From positions 75,784 to 139,783 of the forward strand of contig JBBQXS010000004.1 of NCBI GenBank assembly GCA_038209365.1: a stretch of DNA of 64,000 nucleotides, given 5' to 3'. Origin of the DNA: DASQHW01 sp038209365. GTDB lineage: Bacteria; Actinomycetota; Acidimicrobiia; IMCC26256; PALSA-610. The notes below the pieces were generated by a model. The model was given only the letters and a program-made list of their open reading frames with translations, did no database searches and was not told the origin of the DNA. Below, in pieces: positions 24,795 to 33,170 of this stretch (its first letter is position 1; each line of letters opens with the position of its first letter). Both the position numbers and the translations under genes were made by a program.

Positions 24795-24983
24795 ATGGAT
24801 ATGCCGGATACGCATCGAGAAGCGGCGGAGGCCGCGCTCGGGGAGGCCGGGCGCAACCCCGTGATGTCGGCGGAGCAATGGTTTCGAGCGGCCCAGGTTC
24901 ACGCGTTGCTCGCGATCGAAGCGCGACTCGCGCAGATCGTCGATTCGCACGATGATCGACTCGGTCTCATCGGGTCTCGGTAG
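24795..24983 (+). CDS. Small helical protein, function unknown
   Basis: A 62-residue protein with a likely amphipathic helix (AEQWFRAAQVHALLAIEARLAQIVD). No family is recognised. ATG 24795 has GAGGAGA 8 bp upstream, overlapping the 3' end of the wHTH gene, which supports translation in the same operon. The next small gene begins 28 bp after its stop. Confidence 0.6.
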   Translation: MDMPDTHREAAEAALGEAGRNPVMSAEQWFRAAQVHALLAIEARLAQIVDSHDDRLGLIGSR

Positions 24984-25011
24984 TGCGCCGGCCGCCCGAG
25001 AGGAGTCCTTC

Positions 25012-25179
25012 GTGACGAGTGCGAGCACCACGCCGAAACGGACCGTCGTCAAGTGCGAGCTCTGCGGGACACGACTGCGACGCAATGACGAACCGGACGT
25101 GCTCGAGGTGGGTGCCGAATCCCTCCTGACGGTCGCACGTCACCGATGCGTGCCGCGCGTCAAGGCGAGGATGCGATGA
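25012..25179 (+). CDS. Small zinc-finger-like protein
   Basis: A 55-residue protein with KCELCGTRLRRND and a third cysteine in ARHRCVP, giving a possible CxxC plus His/Cys zinc site. No family is recognised. GTG 25012 has AGGAG 6 bp upstream. Its stop overlaps the next start by 4 bp (ATGA), indicating coupled translation with a second zinc-ribbon gene. Confidence 0.65.
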   Translation: MTSASTTPKRTVVKCELCGTRLRRNDEPDVLEVGAESLLTVARHRCVPRVKARMR

Positions 25180-25352
25180 ATCTGGGATCTCGACCACCGC
25201 TGTCGCGCTGCTGCGGGCGGTGCCGGCTCCACTTCCCGGGCGATGCATCTCTCGACGTTGCCGCGCAGAGCGCGTGGTGGCTGTGCCCGCCGTGCCGCGA
25301 CACGCTGCTCGGAACCGGCGCGGCAAGACATCCATCGACGCGGCGCCGCTGA
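25176..25352 (+). CDS. Small zinc-ribbon protein
   Basis: A 58-residue protein with a CCGRC knuckle followed 25 residues later by LCPPC, a compact zinc-ribbon. The sequence between (RLHFPGDASLDVAAQSAWW) has the spacing of an extended finger with a hydrophobic core. ATG 25176 overlaps the preceding stop (ATGA). Last of the four small genes; the two GAF-ANTAR genes are convergent 22 bp beyond. Possible roles are DNA/RNA binding or metal sensing; nothing more can be said. Confidence 0.65.
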   Translation: MNLGSRPPLSRCCGRCRLHFPGDASLDVAAQSAWWLCPPCRDTLLGTGAARHPSTRRR

Positions 25353-25374
25353 TCAGCATCGATCGACGCTGCGG

Positions 25375-26115
25375 TCAGGTGGGGCGGCTGCGCGCCGGCT
25401 GTGAGAGCGTCTCGGTGGTGAGGGTCCCGTCGATGACGTCGTGGGCGGTCTGGCTCAGCAGACGATTGTGACTGCGCGCGAAGCCGCGCAGCAAGGTGAA
25501 GGCCGCGTCGATGCTCACGTGAGCACGTTCGGCGACGATGCCTTTGGCTTGTTCGATCACGATGCGCGATTCGAGTGCTCCCTCGAGCTGGGAGGTGACG
25601 ATGTGTGAGTCGCGCAGGGCGCGTTCTTGGAGGATGCCGATGGTCGCGACGTCGGCGAGCGCCTGCGCGACCATCTGGTCTTCGGAGTTGAGCGGGCCGG
25701 GAGTGGGCGAGAACAGGTTGAGGGCGCCGATGATCTCGGTCCGGAGCCGCAGCGGGACCGCGGAGACGGACGCGAAGCCGACGTCCCGGGCGTGGGGCGC
25801 AAAGCGCGGCCAGCGCGTATCCGCGTCATCTGTCAGGCCGCAGTGCACGGAGGCTCCCCCGTGGTATGCGTCGAGGCACGGGCCTTCGTCGTGCTGTAGC
25901 TCGTAGAGCTCGATGAGGCGCATGCGTTCGCTCGAGGACGCGACATATCGCAGCCTGCCGTCCACGTCGGCAAGCATGATGCCCGCCTCCGACGCGTCGA
26001 CGAGCTCGACGCAGCGTGCCGCGAGCCGGTGCAGGAACTCGACGACGTCGTAGTCGTCGACGAACGTGTCGGCGAACTCTATGAACGCGGCGAGCAGGTC
26101 TTCTTGCCGGGGCAT
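25375..26115 (-). CDS. GAF and ANTAR domain regulator
   Basis: A 246-residue signalling protein. The N-terminal GAF sensor (LHRLAARCVELVDASEAGIMLADVDG, then DEGPCLDAYHGG and the conserved SVSAVPLRL, IGALNLFSP) is followed by an ANTAR RNA-binding domain (LESRIVIEQAKGIVAERAHVSIDAAFTLLRGFARSHN). ANTAR proteins act as transcription antiterminators by binding paired hexaloop hairpins. ATG 26115 (MPRQEDLLAAF) has an AG-rich Shine-Dalgarno sequence; the long upstream frame is a shadow of the next gene. Last in a three-gene set with another GAF-ANTAR and a STAS protein. Confidence 0.9.
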   Translation of the reverse strand: MPRQEDLLAAFIEFADTFVDDYDVVEFLHRLAARCVELVDASEAGIMLADVDGRLRYVASSSERMRLIELYELQHDEGPCLDAYHGGASVHCGLTDDADTRWPRFAPHARDVGFASVSAVPLRLRTEIIGALNLFSPTPGPLNSEDQMVAQALADVATIGILQERALRDSHIVTSQLEGALESRIVIEQAKGIVAERAHVSIDAAFTLLRGFARSHNRLLSQTAHDVIDGTLTTETLSQPARSRPT

Positions 26116-26168
26116 GCGCGCCCCCTCTCGAACTGGGTCAGTGTATTCCAAGGACTGCCGGAGGGTGG

Positions 26169-26870
26169 TCAGTCGAACCGGAGGCGCCCGGCGGCCACGT
26201 CGGCAGCGGCCTCGCCGATCGGAAGGTCGTGCGAGAAGGCGTATGCGCGCAGGAGCACAAGGGCGTCGGCCAGCGCAATCCCGGCCTGCACCGAGATCCT
26301 TCCAGTCGCCTGATGCACCTCGACCCGGTGGTTCGGCGCTCGCTCGAGCTGCCAGGCGACCGTACCCTGCGGGGCGTCGGCCTGCCAGGCCAACAGGGTG
26401 CGGCTCACCGACTGCGCAACCACGAGCGCGTCCGCGAACTGATCGTCGGTGAGCGCGCCCGACCGGTCGTGGTACAGGTTCAGGGCGCCGATACAGAGCC
26501 GCCCGACGACCAGCGGGAACCCGAATGCGGCACAAACCCCCGCCGCCAGCGCACCCCGGCGGAATTCGGGCCACTCGACGATTCCATCGTCGGCAAGGTC
26601 GGCGTCGAGGACCGGCGCCGCGATGCGAAAGGCGGCCACACACGGGCCCTCGCCGACGGTGTACTCCACTTGCTCGACCATCTCCGTCACGTGATCGGAC
26701 ACACCCACGCAGGCGAGTGACCGTTCGGCCGACATCAACATCAACCCCGCGCCCGTCAGGCCCAGGACATCGGTGCACGCGAGACACAACGCATGGACCG
26801 GATCACCGTCGCCTTCGGTACGCGCGGCAACAACCTCCGCGAATCGCTTCGGCTCGAGTCTGCGGACCAC
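26169..26870 (-). CDS. GAF and ANTAR domain regulator
   Basis: A 233-residue paralogue of the previous protein. The GAF region reads LCLACTDVLGLTGAGLMLMS, GEGPCVAAFRIAAPVL, and AAFGFPLVVGRLCIGALNLYHD; the ANTAR part is VHQATGRISVQAGIALADALVLLRAYAFSHDLPIGEAAADVAAG. The ANTAR alanine and aromatic positions are kept. It likely senses a redox or small ligand through GAF and controls elongation of target transcripts. GTG 26870 lies 9 bp downstream of the STAS gene stop, so the three genes are an operon. Confidence 0.88.
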   Translation of the reverse strand: MVRRLEPKRFAEVVAARTEGDGDPVHALCLACTDVLGLTGAGLMLMSAERSLACVGVSDHVTEMVEQVEYTVGEGPCVAAFRIAAPVLDADLADDGIVEWPEFRRGALAAGVCAAFGFPLVVGRLCIGALNLYHDRSGALTDDQFADALVVAQSVSRTLLAWQADAPQGTVAWQLERAPNHRVEVHQATGRISVQAGIALADALVLLRAYAFSHDLPIGEAAADVAAGRLRFD

Positions 26871-26879
26871 GGACGCCTT

Positions 26880-27161
26880 TCAGAGCTCGAGGTGAAGCTC
26901 GCGCTCGGAGTCGCACAGCCGAAGCAATGTCGCGCATGACGGCGACATGTTGCGGACGACCAGCGCACGACCGCGCCGCACGGCGTACTCCGTCGCATTC
27001 ACGAGGACGTGATATGCGGCCGAGTCCATGAACGTGATGTCTGAGCAATCGAGCACCACGAGCTTTTCGTTCGAGTTGTCGATGGTGTCGTGCAGGTGCG
27101 CGTTGAACGCCGGAGCGCTCGACACGTCGATCTCCCGCTCCGCCTTGCCGATTCCCAGCAT
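26880..27161 (-). CDS. STAS-domain anti-sigma factor antagonist-like protein
   Basis: A 93-residue STAS protein. EREIDVSSAPAFNAHLHDTI is the first helix region, LVVLDCSDITFMDSAAYHVLV carries the phosphorylatable-serine loop (DSAA) of SpoIIAA/RsbV proteins, and the rest is the alternating core. Its usual partner is an anti-sigma kinase; none is in the window. I prefer ATG 27161; a GTG at 27245 would add 28 Arg-rich residues, and neither start has a strong Shine-Dalgarno sequence. Heads the STAS, GAF-ANTAR, GAF-ANTAR operon, suggesting a stress-signalling module. Confidence 0.83.
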   Translation of the reverse strand: MLGIGKAEREIDVSSAPAFNAHLHDTIDNSNEKLVVLDCSDITFMDSAAYHVLVNATEYAVRRGRALVVRNMSPSCATLLRLCDSERELHLEL

Positions 27162-27295
27162 TCGCCTGCCCCCGTTGTATGGGGCGAAAAAGCCTGGGTC
27201 CCGGGCTCGCTCGCGTGATCGCAGCGTGACCGTTGCAATGTACACCGTCCCGGCGGCGCGCGGCCGGAGGCGGCACGACGCGGTAATTGTCCGCG

Positions 27296-28033
27296 TCAGG
27301 GCAACGGTCGGTACCGCAAGAAGAGGTAGTCACCTTCTTCGCAGATCGAGTGCAGGTGCAGCCTGCCGAGCTCGTCGAGCGTCGAGCCCGCGAGAATCCG
27401 CTTGGCGTCACCGCTCGCGAGCAGGGGCGCCAGCGTCAAGCAAATCTCGTCGAGCACACCTGTGCGCGCGAGTGCGCCGTTCAGCGTTGGTCCGCCTTCG
27501 GCAAGGACGGCGTGCGCATCACGCGCGCCGAGCTCGTCGAGGGCGAGCGCGAGATCGACGTCGTGCGCGCCGGCGACGACGACATCGGCGACCTCCGCCG
27601 CTTGCGCCCGGTCCGCGGCCGGCGCGTCGGCCACGGTGATGACGACGGGTCGTTCTGTCGCGGACGTGAAGAACGGCGTCGACCAATCGAGCCGGCAGCT
27701 TCGCGAGACAACGGCGATCGGCGGCACGGGCGTCTGTCCGCGTTGCGCGCGCGCATCCTGCATCGTCGCGGGCAGCACGGCCGGGCCGTAGCGTTCGGCT
27801 CGCATCGTTCCCGCCGCGACGAGCACGATGTCGGCCAACGCCCGCAGCACCGCGAACAGCGCCTTGTCGGCCGGGCCCCCGAGGGCGCCGGACACACCGC
27901 CCCACGATGTTCCGCCGTCGACGCTGACGATCATGTTGAGTCGCACGGACGGCCGGCGGGCGTTCACGGGCAGATCGGCATAGGCCTCGAGCGGATCGAT
28001 CTCCGCGATCGCGTCCGGGAACAGCATCCGCAT
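27296..28033 (-). CDS. RibD C-terminal-type pyrimidine/pteridine reductase
   Basis: A 245-residue reductase of the RibD-C/DHFR superfamily. Blocks seen are RPSVRLNMIVSVDGGTSW at the N-terminus, DIVLVAAGTMRAERYGP, PPIAVVSRSCRLDW, and VLAEGGPTLNGALARTGVLDEICLTLAPLL. The EGGPTLN loop contacts NADPH and substrate in RibD reductases. No deaminase domain is attached and no other riboflavin gene is near, so either the reductase step of riboflavin synthesis or a related pteridine reductase function is possible. ATG 28033 is the first in-frame Met of the family region; the open frame upstream is the complement of the divergent gene. Confidence 0.87.
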   Translation of the reverse strand: MRMLFPDAIAEIDPLEAYADLPVNARRPSVRLNMIVSVDGGTSWGGVSGALGGPADKALFAVLRALADIVLVAAGTMRAERYGPAVLPATMQDARAQRGQTPVPPIAVVSRSCRLDWSTPFFTSATERPVVITVADAPAADRAQAAEVADVVVAGAHDVDLALALDELGARDAHAVLAEGGPTLNGALARTGVLDEICLTLAPLLASGDAKRILAGSTLDELGRLHLHSICEEGDYLFLRYRPLP

Positions 28034-28153
28034 CGGCGTCAGCTCGTTCGCCGGAGTGACAGATCCATCATTCGGGAGCGTAACGCCCGGAAGGCGCGTG
28101 GTCGCCGAGGATCGCGCTTGCTCTCGTCCCTCGAACGCTGACAACGTGCGTAG

Positions 28154-30433
28154 GTGCCGGCACTCCGCGGTCTCGCGCTCGGATTCGCGCTCGCGTTGGT
28201 GACGAGCGGTGTGGCGACGGCGACGCCTGCTCGCACGCAGCGCGACATCGTCGTGATCGCTCCGGCGCCGGGAACCTTCTTGGGGCCGGGCGTGGCGACC
28301 GTGCACGTCGAGCTCGCACTGCGCGGCGTCGATCCGGGTCGCTTGCGCGTGGTCATCGATCGCGGCGGTCCGCACCACCCGCGTCGGCGCCGCGACATCT
28401 CCAACCGCTTCACCTTCGCAACCGCGAACGGCGTGACGATCGCGACCGCGGAGCTCGGCGTGCGCGAGCTCGGTACGGGAATCATTCGTCTGTCGGCGCG
28501 GGCCGGCCACGCGCACGCAGCGACGAGCTTCGACGTCGAGCCCGATCTCGATCTCTCCGCAAGCGCGCGCTGCGATTTCCTGATGCCGGCCCGCTGCCTG
28601 CTGCCGTATCCGAGCGACTTCTACACCGTCGCCGACCCGGCCAGCCCGACCGGTCGCCGCATCCACCTCGACGCGCGATCGCTCCCGGCCAACGTGCATG
28701 GTGTCCACATCGATCCCACCGAGTGGAACCGCAACGACGGCTTCAGTCCCGGGCAACCGATCATGCTCTCGTTCCCGGGCATCGACCTCGAGCAGACCGG
28801 CGCGGCGCCGATCACCGATGTTGCGCGCTCCCTTCGCACGGACGCGCCGATCGTCATCGTCGACGCCGAGTCCGGACGCCGCTGGCCGTACTTCGCCGAG
28901 ATGGATGTCGAGGCGCCCGATGACGCGTCTCGCACGATGATCATCCGGCCCGCGGTCAATTTCCTCGAGGGTCACCGTTACGTGATCGGGTTGCGCAACC
29001 TGAAGGATGCGCACGGCGCGCCGATTGCGCCGAGCCGCGCTTTCGAGATCTATCGCGACGACATCAAGACCTTCAGCCCGGTCGTCGAGCGCAGGCGCTC
29101 CGCCATGGAGCGCGTGTTCGCCGCGTTGCAACACGCGCGGGTCGGCCGCCACGAGCTCAGCCTCGCGTGGGACTTCACGATCGCGAGCGCGCAGGGTCTC
29201 GCCGGACGGATGCTGCACATCCGCGATGACGCCTTCGACGCACTCGGCGCGGGCGTGCCGGGCTACACCGTCGACACGGTGGAGCAAAATGTCTCGTCAC
29301 GGGTGTACCGGCGCATCACCGGCACGTTCCAGGTGCCCCTGTATCTCGACCACGACGGCGTGTCGGGCTCGCGCTTCGTGTACGGCGCCGACGGCCTCCC
29401 CGAACGGCAGCCGCGCGACTACACCGCCGAATACCAGTGCGTGATCCCGCCGTCGGCCGCCGGCGCTCCGGCTCGCTTCTCCCTCTACGGGCACGGCCTG
29501 CTCGGGAGCTTCGACGAGGTGAACTCGTCGATCGTCCTCGACATGGCGGTCCGTCACAACACCGCGTACTGCGGGACGAACTTCATCGGCCTGGCGGAGG
29601 ACGACTACGCCAACGCCATCGCGATCCTGCAGGACACCTCGAAGTTCCCCACCCTCGCCGATCGCTCGCAGCAAGGCTTCTTGAACTTCCTGTTCCTCGG
29701 CCGGCTGATGATCCACCCGAACGGGTTCGTCGCGAACCCGGCGTTCCGGCTGGGCATGCATGCGCTCGTCGATACCTCGCAGCTGTTCTACGACGGCAAC
29801 AGCGAGGGCGCGATCTTCGGTGGTGCGTTGACCGCCGTCGCGCAGGACTTCACCCGGTCGGTGCTCGGCGAGGCAGGCATGAACTACTCGCTGCTCCTGC
29901 AACGCAGCGTCGACTTCGACACGTTCAAGTTGATCTTCGCGCCGTCGTACCCCGACGAATACGACCGGCTCGTGACCGGCGGCCTCACCCAGATGTTGTG
30001 GGACCGGGGCGAGACCAATGGCTACGCGCAGCACCTGACGCGCGATCCGTACCCGCGCACACCGGCGCACACGATCCTGCTGCTCGGGGCGGTCGGTGAC
30101 CACCAGGTCGCACAAGTGAGCCTGGAGATCGAAGCGCGCACGATCGGTGCGCGTGTGCACCGTCCATTCGTCGCGCCGGGACGAACCTACGACGTGGAGC
30201 CGGCCTGGGGGATTCCGTCGATCGCGCAGTACCCCTTCGCCGGCTCCGCATATTTCTTGTGGGATACCGGCTCGCCGCTCTCGCCGATCGTGAATGCGCC
30301 GCCCCGCGAGGGACACGATCCCCACGACGACACGCCGCGCCAGCCGGCCGTCCAAGACCTCAAGGACGATTTCTGGCAGGTCGCAGTCACCGACGTGTGC
30401 AACGGCGGCCCATGCCTTGGCGTGCCCTTCTGA
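28154..30433 (+). CDS. Large secreted hydrolase/lipase-like protein
   Basis: A 759-residue exported protein. The first 24 residues (GLALGFALALVTSGVATATPA) form a Sec signal peptide. An all-beta N-terminal part (to about 130) leads to a region like bacterial virulence-factor lipase N-terminal domains, with CDFLMPARCLLPYPSDFYTV, DGFSPGQPIMLSFPG and LEGHRYVIGLRNL. The C-terminal half has alpha/beta-hydrolase features: LYGHGLLGS (oxyanion-type HG), the elbow-like YDGNSEGAIFGGALTAVA (GNSEG with Ser) and late His-containing segments. Extracellular lipase or esterase activity is a reasonable guess but unproven. GTG 28154 has no strong Shine-Dalgarno sequence. Confidence 0.8.
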   Translation: MPALRGLALGFALALVTSGVATATPARTQRDIVVIAPAPGTFLGPGVATVHVELALRGVDPGRLRVVIDRGGPHHPRRRRDISNRFTFATANGVTIATAELGVRELGTGIIRLSARAGHAHAATSFDVEPDLDLSASARCDFLMPARCLLPYPSDFYTVADPASPTGRRIHLDARSLPANVHGVHIDPTEWNRNDGFSPGQPIMLSFPGIDLEQTGAAPITDVARSLRTDAPIVIVDAESGRRWPYFAEMDVEAPDDASRTMIIRPAVNFLEGHRYVIGLRNLKDAHGAPIAPSRAFEIYRDDIKTFSPVVERRRSAMERVFAALQHARVGRHELSLAWDFTIASAQGLAGRMLHIRDDAFDALGAGVPGYTVDTVEQNVSSRVYRRITGTFQVPLYLDHDGVSGSRFVYGADGLPERQPRDYTAEYQCVIPPSAAGAPARFSLYGHGLLGSFDEVNSSIVLDMAVRHNTAYCGTNFIGLAEDDYANAIAILQDTSKFPTLADRSQQGFLNFLFLGRLMIHPNGFVANPAFRLGMHALVDTSQLFYDGNSEGAIFGGALTAVAQDFTRSVLGEAGMNYSLLLQRSVDFDTFKLIFAPSYPDEYDRLVTGGLTQMLWDRGETNGYAQHLTRDPYPRTPAHTILLLGAVGDHQVAQVSLEIEARTIGARVHRPFVAPGRTYDVEPAWGIPSIAQYPFAGSAYFLWDTGSPLSPIVNAPPREGHDPHDDTPRQPAVQDLKDDFWQVAVTDVCNGGPCLGVPF

Positions 30434-30472
30434 GACGCGCCGCCGATGTTGGCCGGGTGGCATGATTCGACG

Positions 30473-32008
30473 ATGACCGATCAGCCATTTGCAGGCGACG
30501 CGTGCGGACTGGTGGAGGCATACCGCCGGGGTGAGCGATCGCCGCGTGAAGAGCTCGAGGCGAGCTTGGCCGCGATCGAGCGCAGCGATCTCAACGCGTT
30601 CTCCTTCGTCGATGCCGACCGCGCCATGGACGCCGCGGTGCGCGCCGATATCTCGAAGCCGTTCGGCGGCGTGCCCGTCGGGATCAAGGAGCTCGACTTC
30701 GTCGCGGGGTGGCCCGCGACCGAGGCATCGTTGGTCTTCAAGGACCGCATCTCGGACTACACGAGCACCATGGTCACGCGGTTGCTCGATACGGGCGGAG
30801 CCGTACCCGTCGGGCTCACGGCGGCCAGCGAGTTCGGGGGGCTCAACGTCAGCGTCACGAAGCTCAACGGTGTGACGCACAATCCGTGGCGGCACGGTCG
30901 CAGCGCCGGGGGCTCGTCGGGCGGCAGTGCGTCCGCAGTCGCCGGTGGCCTCGTGACGTTGGCCACTGGTGGCGATGGCGGGGGATCGATCCGGATTCCC
31001 GCCGGCTACACCGGGCTCGTCGGCATGAAGGGCACCTTCGGACGCATCCCTCGCGGCCCGAACGTGTTCTTCCGTCCGGGCACCGTGGTGCTCGGGTGCC
31101 TTGCTCGCTCGGCGCGTGACGCTGCGCGCTACTACGACGTGTGCGCGGGCTTCGACGTGCACGACCCGACGAGCCTTCCGGCCGCCGGCCCCTGGGAACG
31201 CGACCTCGGGACGCGTGGACTCACCGGTCGAAAGGTTGCGGTGATTCCCGCGCTGGCCGGCGTCACCCTGGACCCGGGCGTCGAGGAGCAGCTGCGCGCG
31301 TCGGCCGCGGAATTGATCGCGGCTGCGGGCATGATCCAGGTCGACCTCCGGCTCGAGCTGCCGAATCTCGCCGCGCAATGGATGATGGGCAACCTCGCGA
31401 CGTTGCTGGCCGAGCTCGGTGATGCGTGGCCGGGGCGCGCGGCCGACCTCACCGACGAGGTCGCAACCGGTCTGCTGCTCTCGCAATCGATGTACAACCT
31501 GCACACCGCGGCCGTCGCCGAAGCGCAACGCGTGCGCGCGTACGAGGCGATGGCGAACGCCTTCGAGGACGTCGACTTCATCATCGCGGCGACGAACCCG
31601 GGTCCGGCCTTCGCGGCCGACGCGCCGACGAGCTCGTCGTCAAGCAGCTTCATCGACTGGGCCCAGTCGAGCACGCTTGCACGGAAGGGATTCCGCGCGG
31701 TCATGGCCGGTGTCCGCGTCGCAGGTGGCGTCTTTCCGAGGTTGCCGTCCGCGATCCTCGACATCGGCGCGGCACGATTCCCCGATCTCGTGCGCATGGG
31801 AGCCCTCACGATCATCTCCAACATCTACGGGAACCCGGCCGTCTCGATCTCCGGCGGTTTGGTCGACGGTCTCCCCGTCGGCATGCAGGTGCTCGCCCGG
31901 CACCACGCCGACGAGCTGCTGTTCGACGTCGCGCTCGCCGCCGAGCACGCGCTCCCGTGGCCCAAGGTCGCGCCGCACTCGGAGGGAGTACCGCTCCCGG
32001 CGGCCTGA
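30473..32008 (+). CDS. Amidase signature family enzyme
   Basis: A 511-residue amidase. The Ser-cisSer-Lys triad is visible: Lys in FGGVPVGIKELDFVAG, the Gly/Ser core in RSAGGSSGGSASAVAGG (cis-Ser), and the nucleophile Ser in GGSIRIPAGYTGLVGMKGTFG. N-terminal helix LVEAYRRGERSPREELEASL and C-terminal SISGGLVDGLPVGMQVLA are usual. It hydrolyses a small amide; no gatB/C neighbours, so a GatA role is unlikely. A run of six Ser (about residue 390) is odd but in a loop region. Convergent with a 2OG oxygenase; a 13-bp inverted repeat lies between. Confidence 0.92.
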   Translation: MTDQPFAGDACGLVEAYRRGERSPREELEASLAAIERSDLNAFSFVDADRAMDAAVRADISKPFGGVPVGIKELDFVAGWPATEASLVFKDRISDYTSTMVTRLLDTGGAVPVGLTAASEFGGLNVSVTKLNGVTHNPWRHGRSAGGSSGGSASAVAGGLVTLATGGDGGGSIRIPAGYTGLVGMKGTFGRIPRGPNVFFRPGTVVLGCLARSARDAARYYDVCAGFDVHDPTSLPAAGPWERDLGTRGLTGRKVAVIPALAGVTLDPGVEEQLRASAAELIAAAGMIQVDLRLELPNLAAQWMMGNLATLLAELGDAWPGRAADLTDEVATGLLLSQSMYNLHTAAVAEAQRVRAYEAMANAFEDVDFIIAATNPGPAFAADAPTSSSSSSFIDWAQSSTLARKGFRAVMAGVRVAGGVFPRLPSAILDIGAARFPDLVRMGALTIISNIYGNPAVSISGGLVDGLPVGMQVLARHHADELLFDVALAAEHALPWPKVAPHSEGVPLPAA

Positions 32009-32027
32009 CGTCACGCCTCGTCAGCAA

Positions 32028-32075
32028 CCGTTTGGTCGCCCGGTGACCGTAAATGAACACTCGGCGACCAAACGG
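32028..32075. terminator. 13-bp perfect inverted repeat between convergent genes
   Basis: CCGTTTGGTCGCC (32028-32040) and GGCGACCAAACGG (32063-32075) are perfect arms with a 22-nt AT-richer loop. It begins 20 bp after the amidase stop and ends 3 bp before the oxygenase stop on the other strand. It most likely works as a bidirectional terminator, although no T-tract follows and the loop is long. Confidence 0.65.
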
Positions 32076-32078
32076 GGC

Positions 32079-33116
32079 TCACGGGTCGGATTCGGCGAGA
32101 AGATCGCCGTGATGACGGCGTGCGACGTCGGGATGGGCACGGAGCCGAACCTTGAGCGAGTTCTCGCCATAGTTCGCGAGGATGGGGTTGCTCGGATCAG
32201 TGCTCTGCCAGCCCGGCGCGTCAACAGATAATTCCTCCGGCAGCTCGAGCGGTTGCAGCGTCGCTTCCAACTTGGGATTGAAGAAGTACGCGAGCGCGAC
32301 TCGCTCCTTCCCCGGAGGCGGCCTCACCACCCGATGCACGGTCGCGGCAAAGTAGCCACTGGTCAGGAGCTGCATCATCTCGCCGAGATTCACGACGAAC
32401 GCGTCCGGGACTTTGGGGATGTCGACCCATCGTTCGTCGAGCCGCACTTGCAGACCGCCGGCATCGTCCTGCAGCACGAAGGTCACGAGCCCGGTGTCGC
32501 GGTGTTCGCCGACACCCTGTTCGCCGACACCCTGCTCGTCGTGCCTCGCTTCCGCGGCGGGATAGCGAATCACTTTCACCAGTGCCTCGGGCCTCGGCGC
32601 GACGTACGCGTCGAATCGATCCGCCGGCTGGCCCAGCGCGACCGCGAGCGCGCGGCACAGCACGTGCCCGAGCCCTTCCATCGCGTCGATCCAGGCTTCG
32701 ACCGCAGGCCGGAGCTCGGGCAGGCCTGCGGGCCACAGGTTCGGACCGCGGAGCCGCAACCACGCGGGATCGCCCGGCACGAGGCGCTCGCGCGGCAGCT
32801 CGTGCCCGATGTCGAGCTGGTCGCGACGGTCGGGATGCCCGCGAGTGTGTTCGTGCCCGACGGGCGTGTATCCGCGGAACTGCGGGGAGTGGACGTTCGC
32901 GATCGCAAGCCGATCCTGCTCGGGCATCGCGAAGAAGCGACGCGCCAGTGTCTGGACGCGTTCGTTGGTCGCGGTCTCGACACCGTGTCCCACCAGCGAG
33001 AAGAAGCCGTGCTCGTGACACACTGCTCGCAGCTGTTCGACGAACACGCGTGCGGCGGGGGATCGCTCGTCTTCGCGAAACGGTGCAATGTCGAGGATCG
33101 GCACTCGAGACGGCAC
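32079..33116 (-). CDS. 2-oxoglutarate/Fe(II) oxygenase (isopenicillin N synthase-like)
   Basis: A 345-residue non-heme iron oxygenase. The N-terminal DIOX_N region (VPILDIAPFR, VCHEHGFFSLVGHGV, ARRFFAMPEQDRL) precedes the double-stranded beta-helix core with metal ligands in GEHRDTGLVTFVLQD (HxD), and the distal His with the Arg motif in TVHRVVRPPPGKERVALAYFF (RxA/S). The substrate is unknown. A perfect tandem 15-bp duplication (32505-32534) encodes GVGEQGVGEH just before the HxD motif; this insertion is right at the active-site entrance and probably recent. GTG 33116 start without a strong Shine-Dalgarno sequence. Confidence 0.9.
   Translation of the reverse strand: MPSRVPILDIAPFREDERSPAARVFVEQLRAVCHEHGFFSLVGHGVETATNERVQTLARRFFAMPEQDRLAIANVHSPQFRGYTPVGHEHTRGHPDRRDQLDIGHELPRERLVPGDPAWLRLRGPNLWPAGLPELRPAVEAWIDAMEGLGHVLCRALAVALGQPADRFDAYVAPRPEALVKVIRYPAAEARHDEQGVGEQGVGEHRDTGLVTFVLQDDAGGLQVRLDERWVDIPKVPDAFVVNLGEMMQLLTSGYFAATVHRVVRPPPGKERVALAYFFNPKLEATLQPLELPEELSVDAPGWQSTDPSNPILANYGENSLKVRLRAHPDVARRHHGDLLAESDP
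32505..32534. repeat. Perfect tandem 15-bp duplication inside the oxygenase gene
   Basis: TTCGCCGACACCCTG occurs twice back to back, in frame, adding five residues (GVGEQ) directly upstream of the HxD iron ligands. Identity of the copies suggests a recent slippage event. Confidence 0.9.
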
Positions 33117-33170
33117 GGCAATAGCCTAGGAACCTCGGACGCACCGGACATCTCGAGAGAGGCCTCGGTC

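Noticed and set aside
28154..29287. Reverse frame 27296-29287 read as one 663-residue protein
   Set aside because: Only the part to 28033 matches a RibD-C domain; the rest is the complement of the secreted hydrolase gene.
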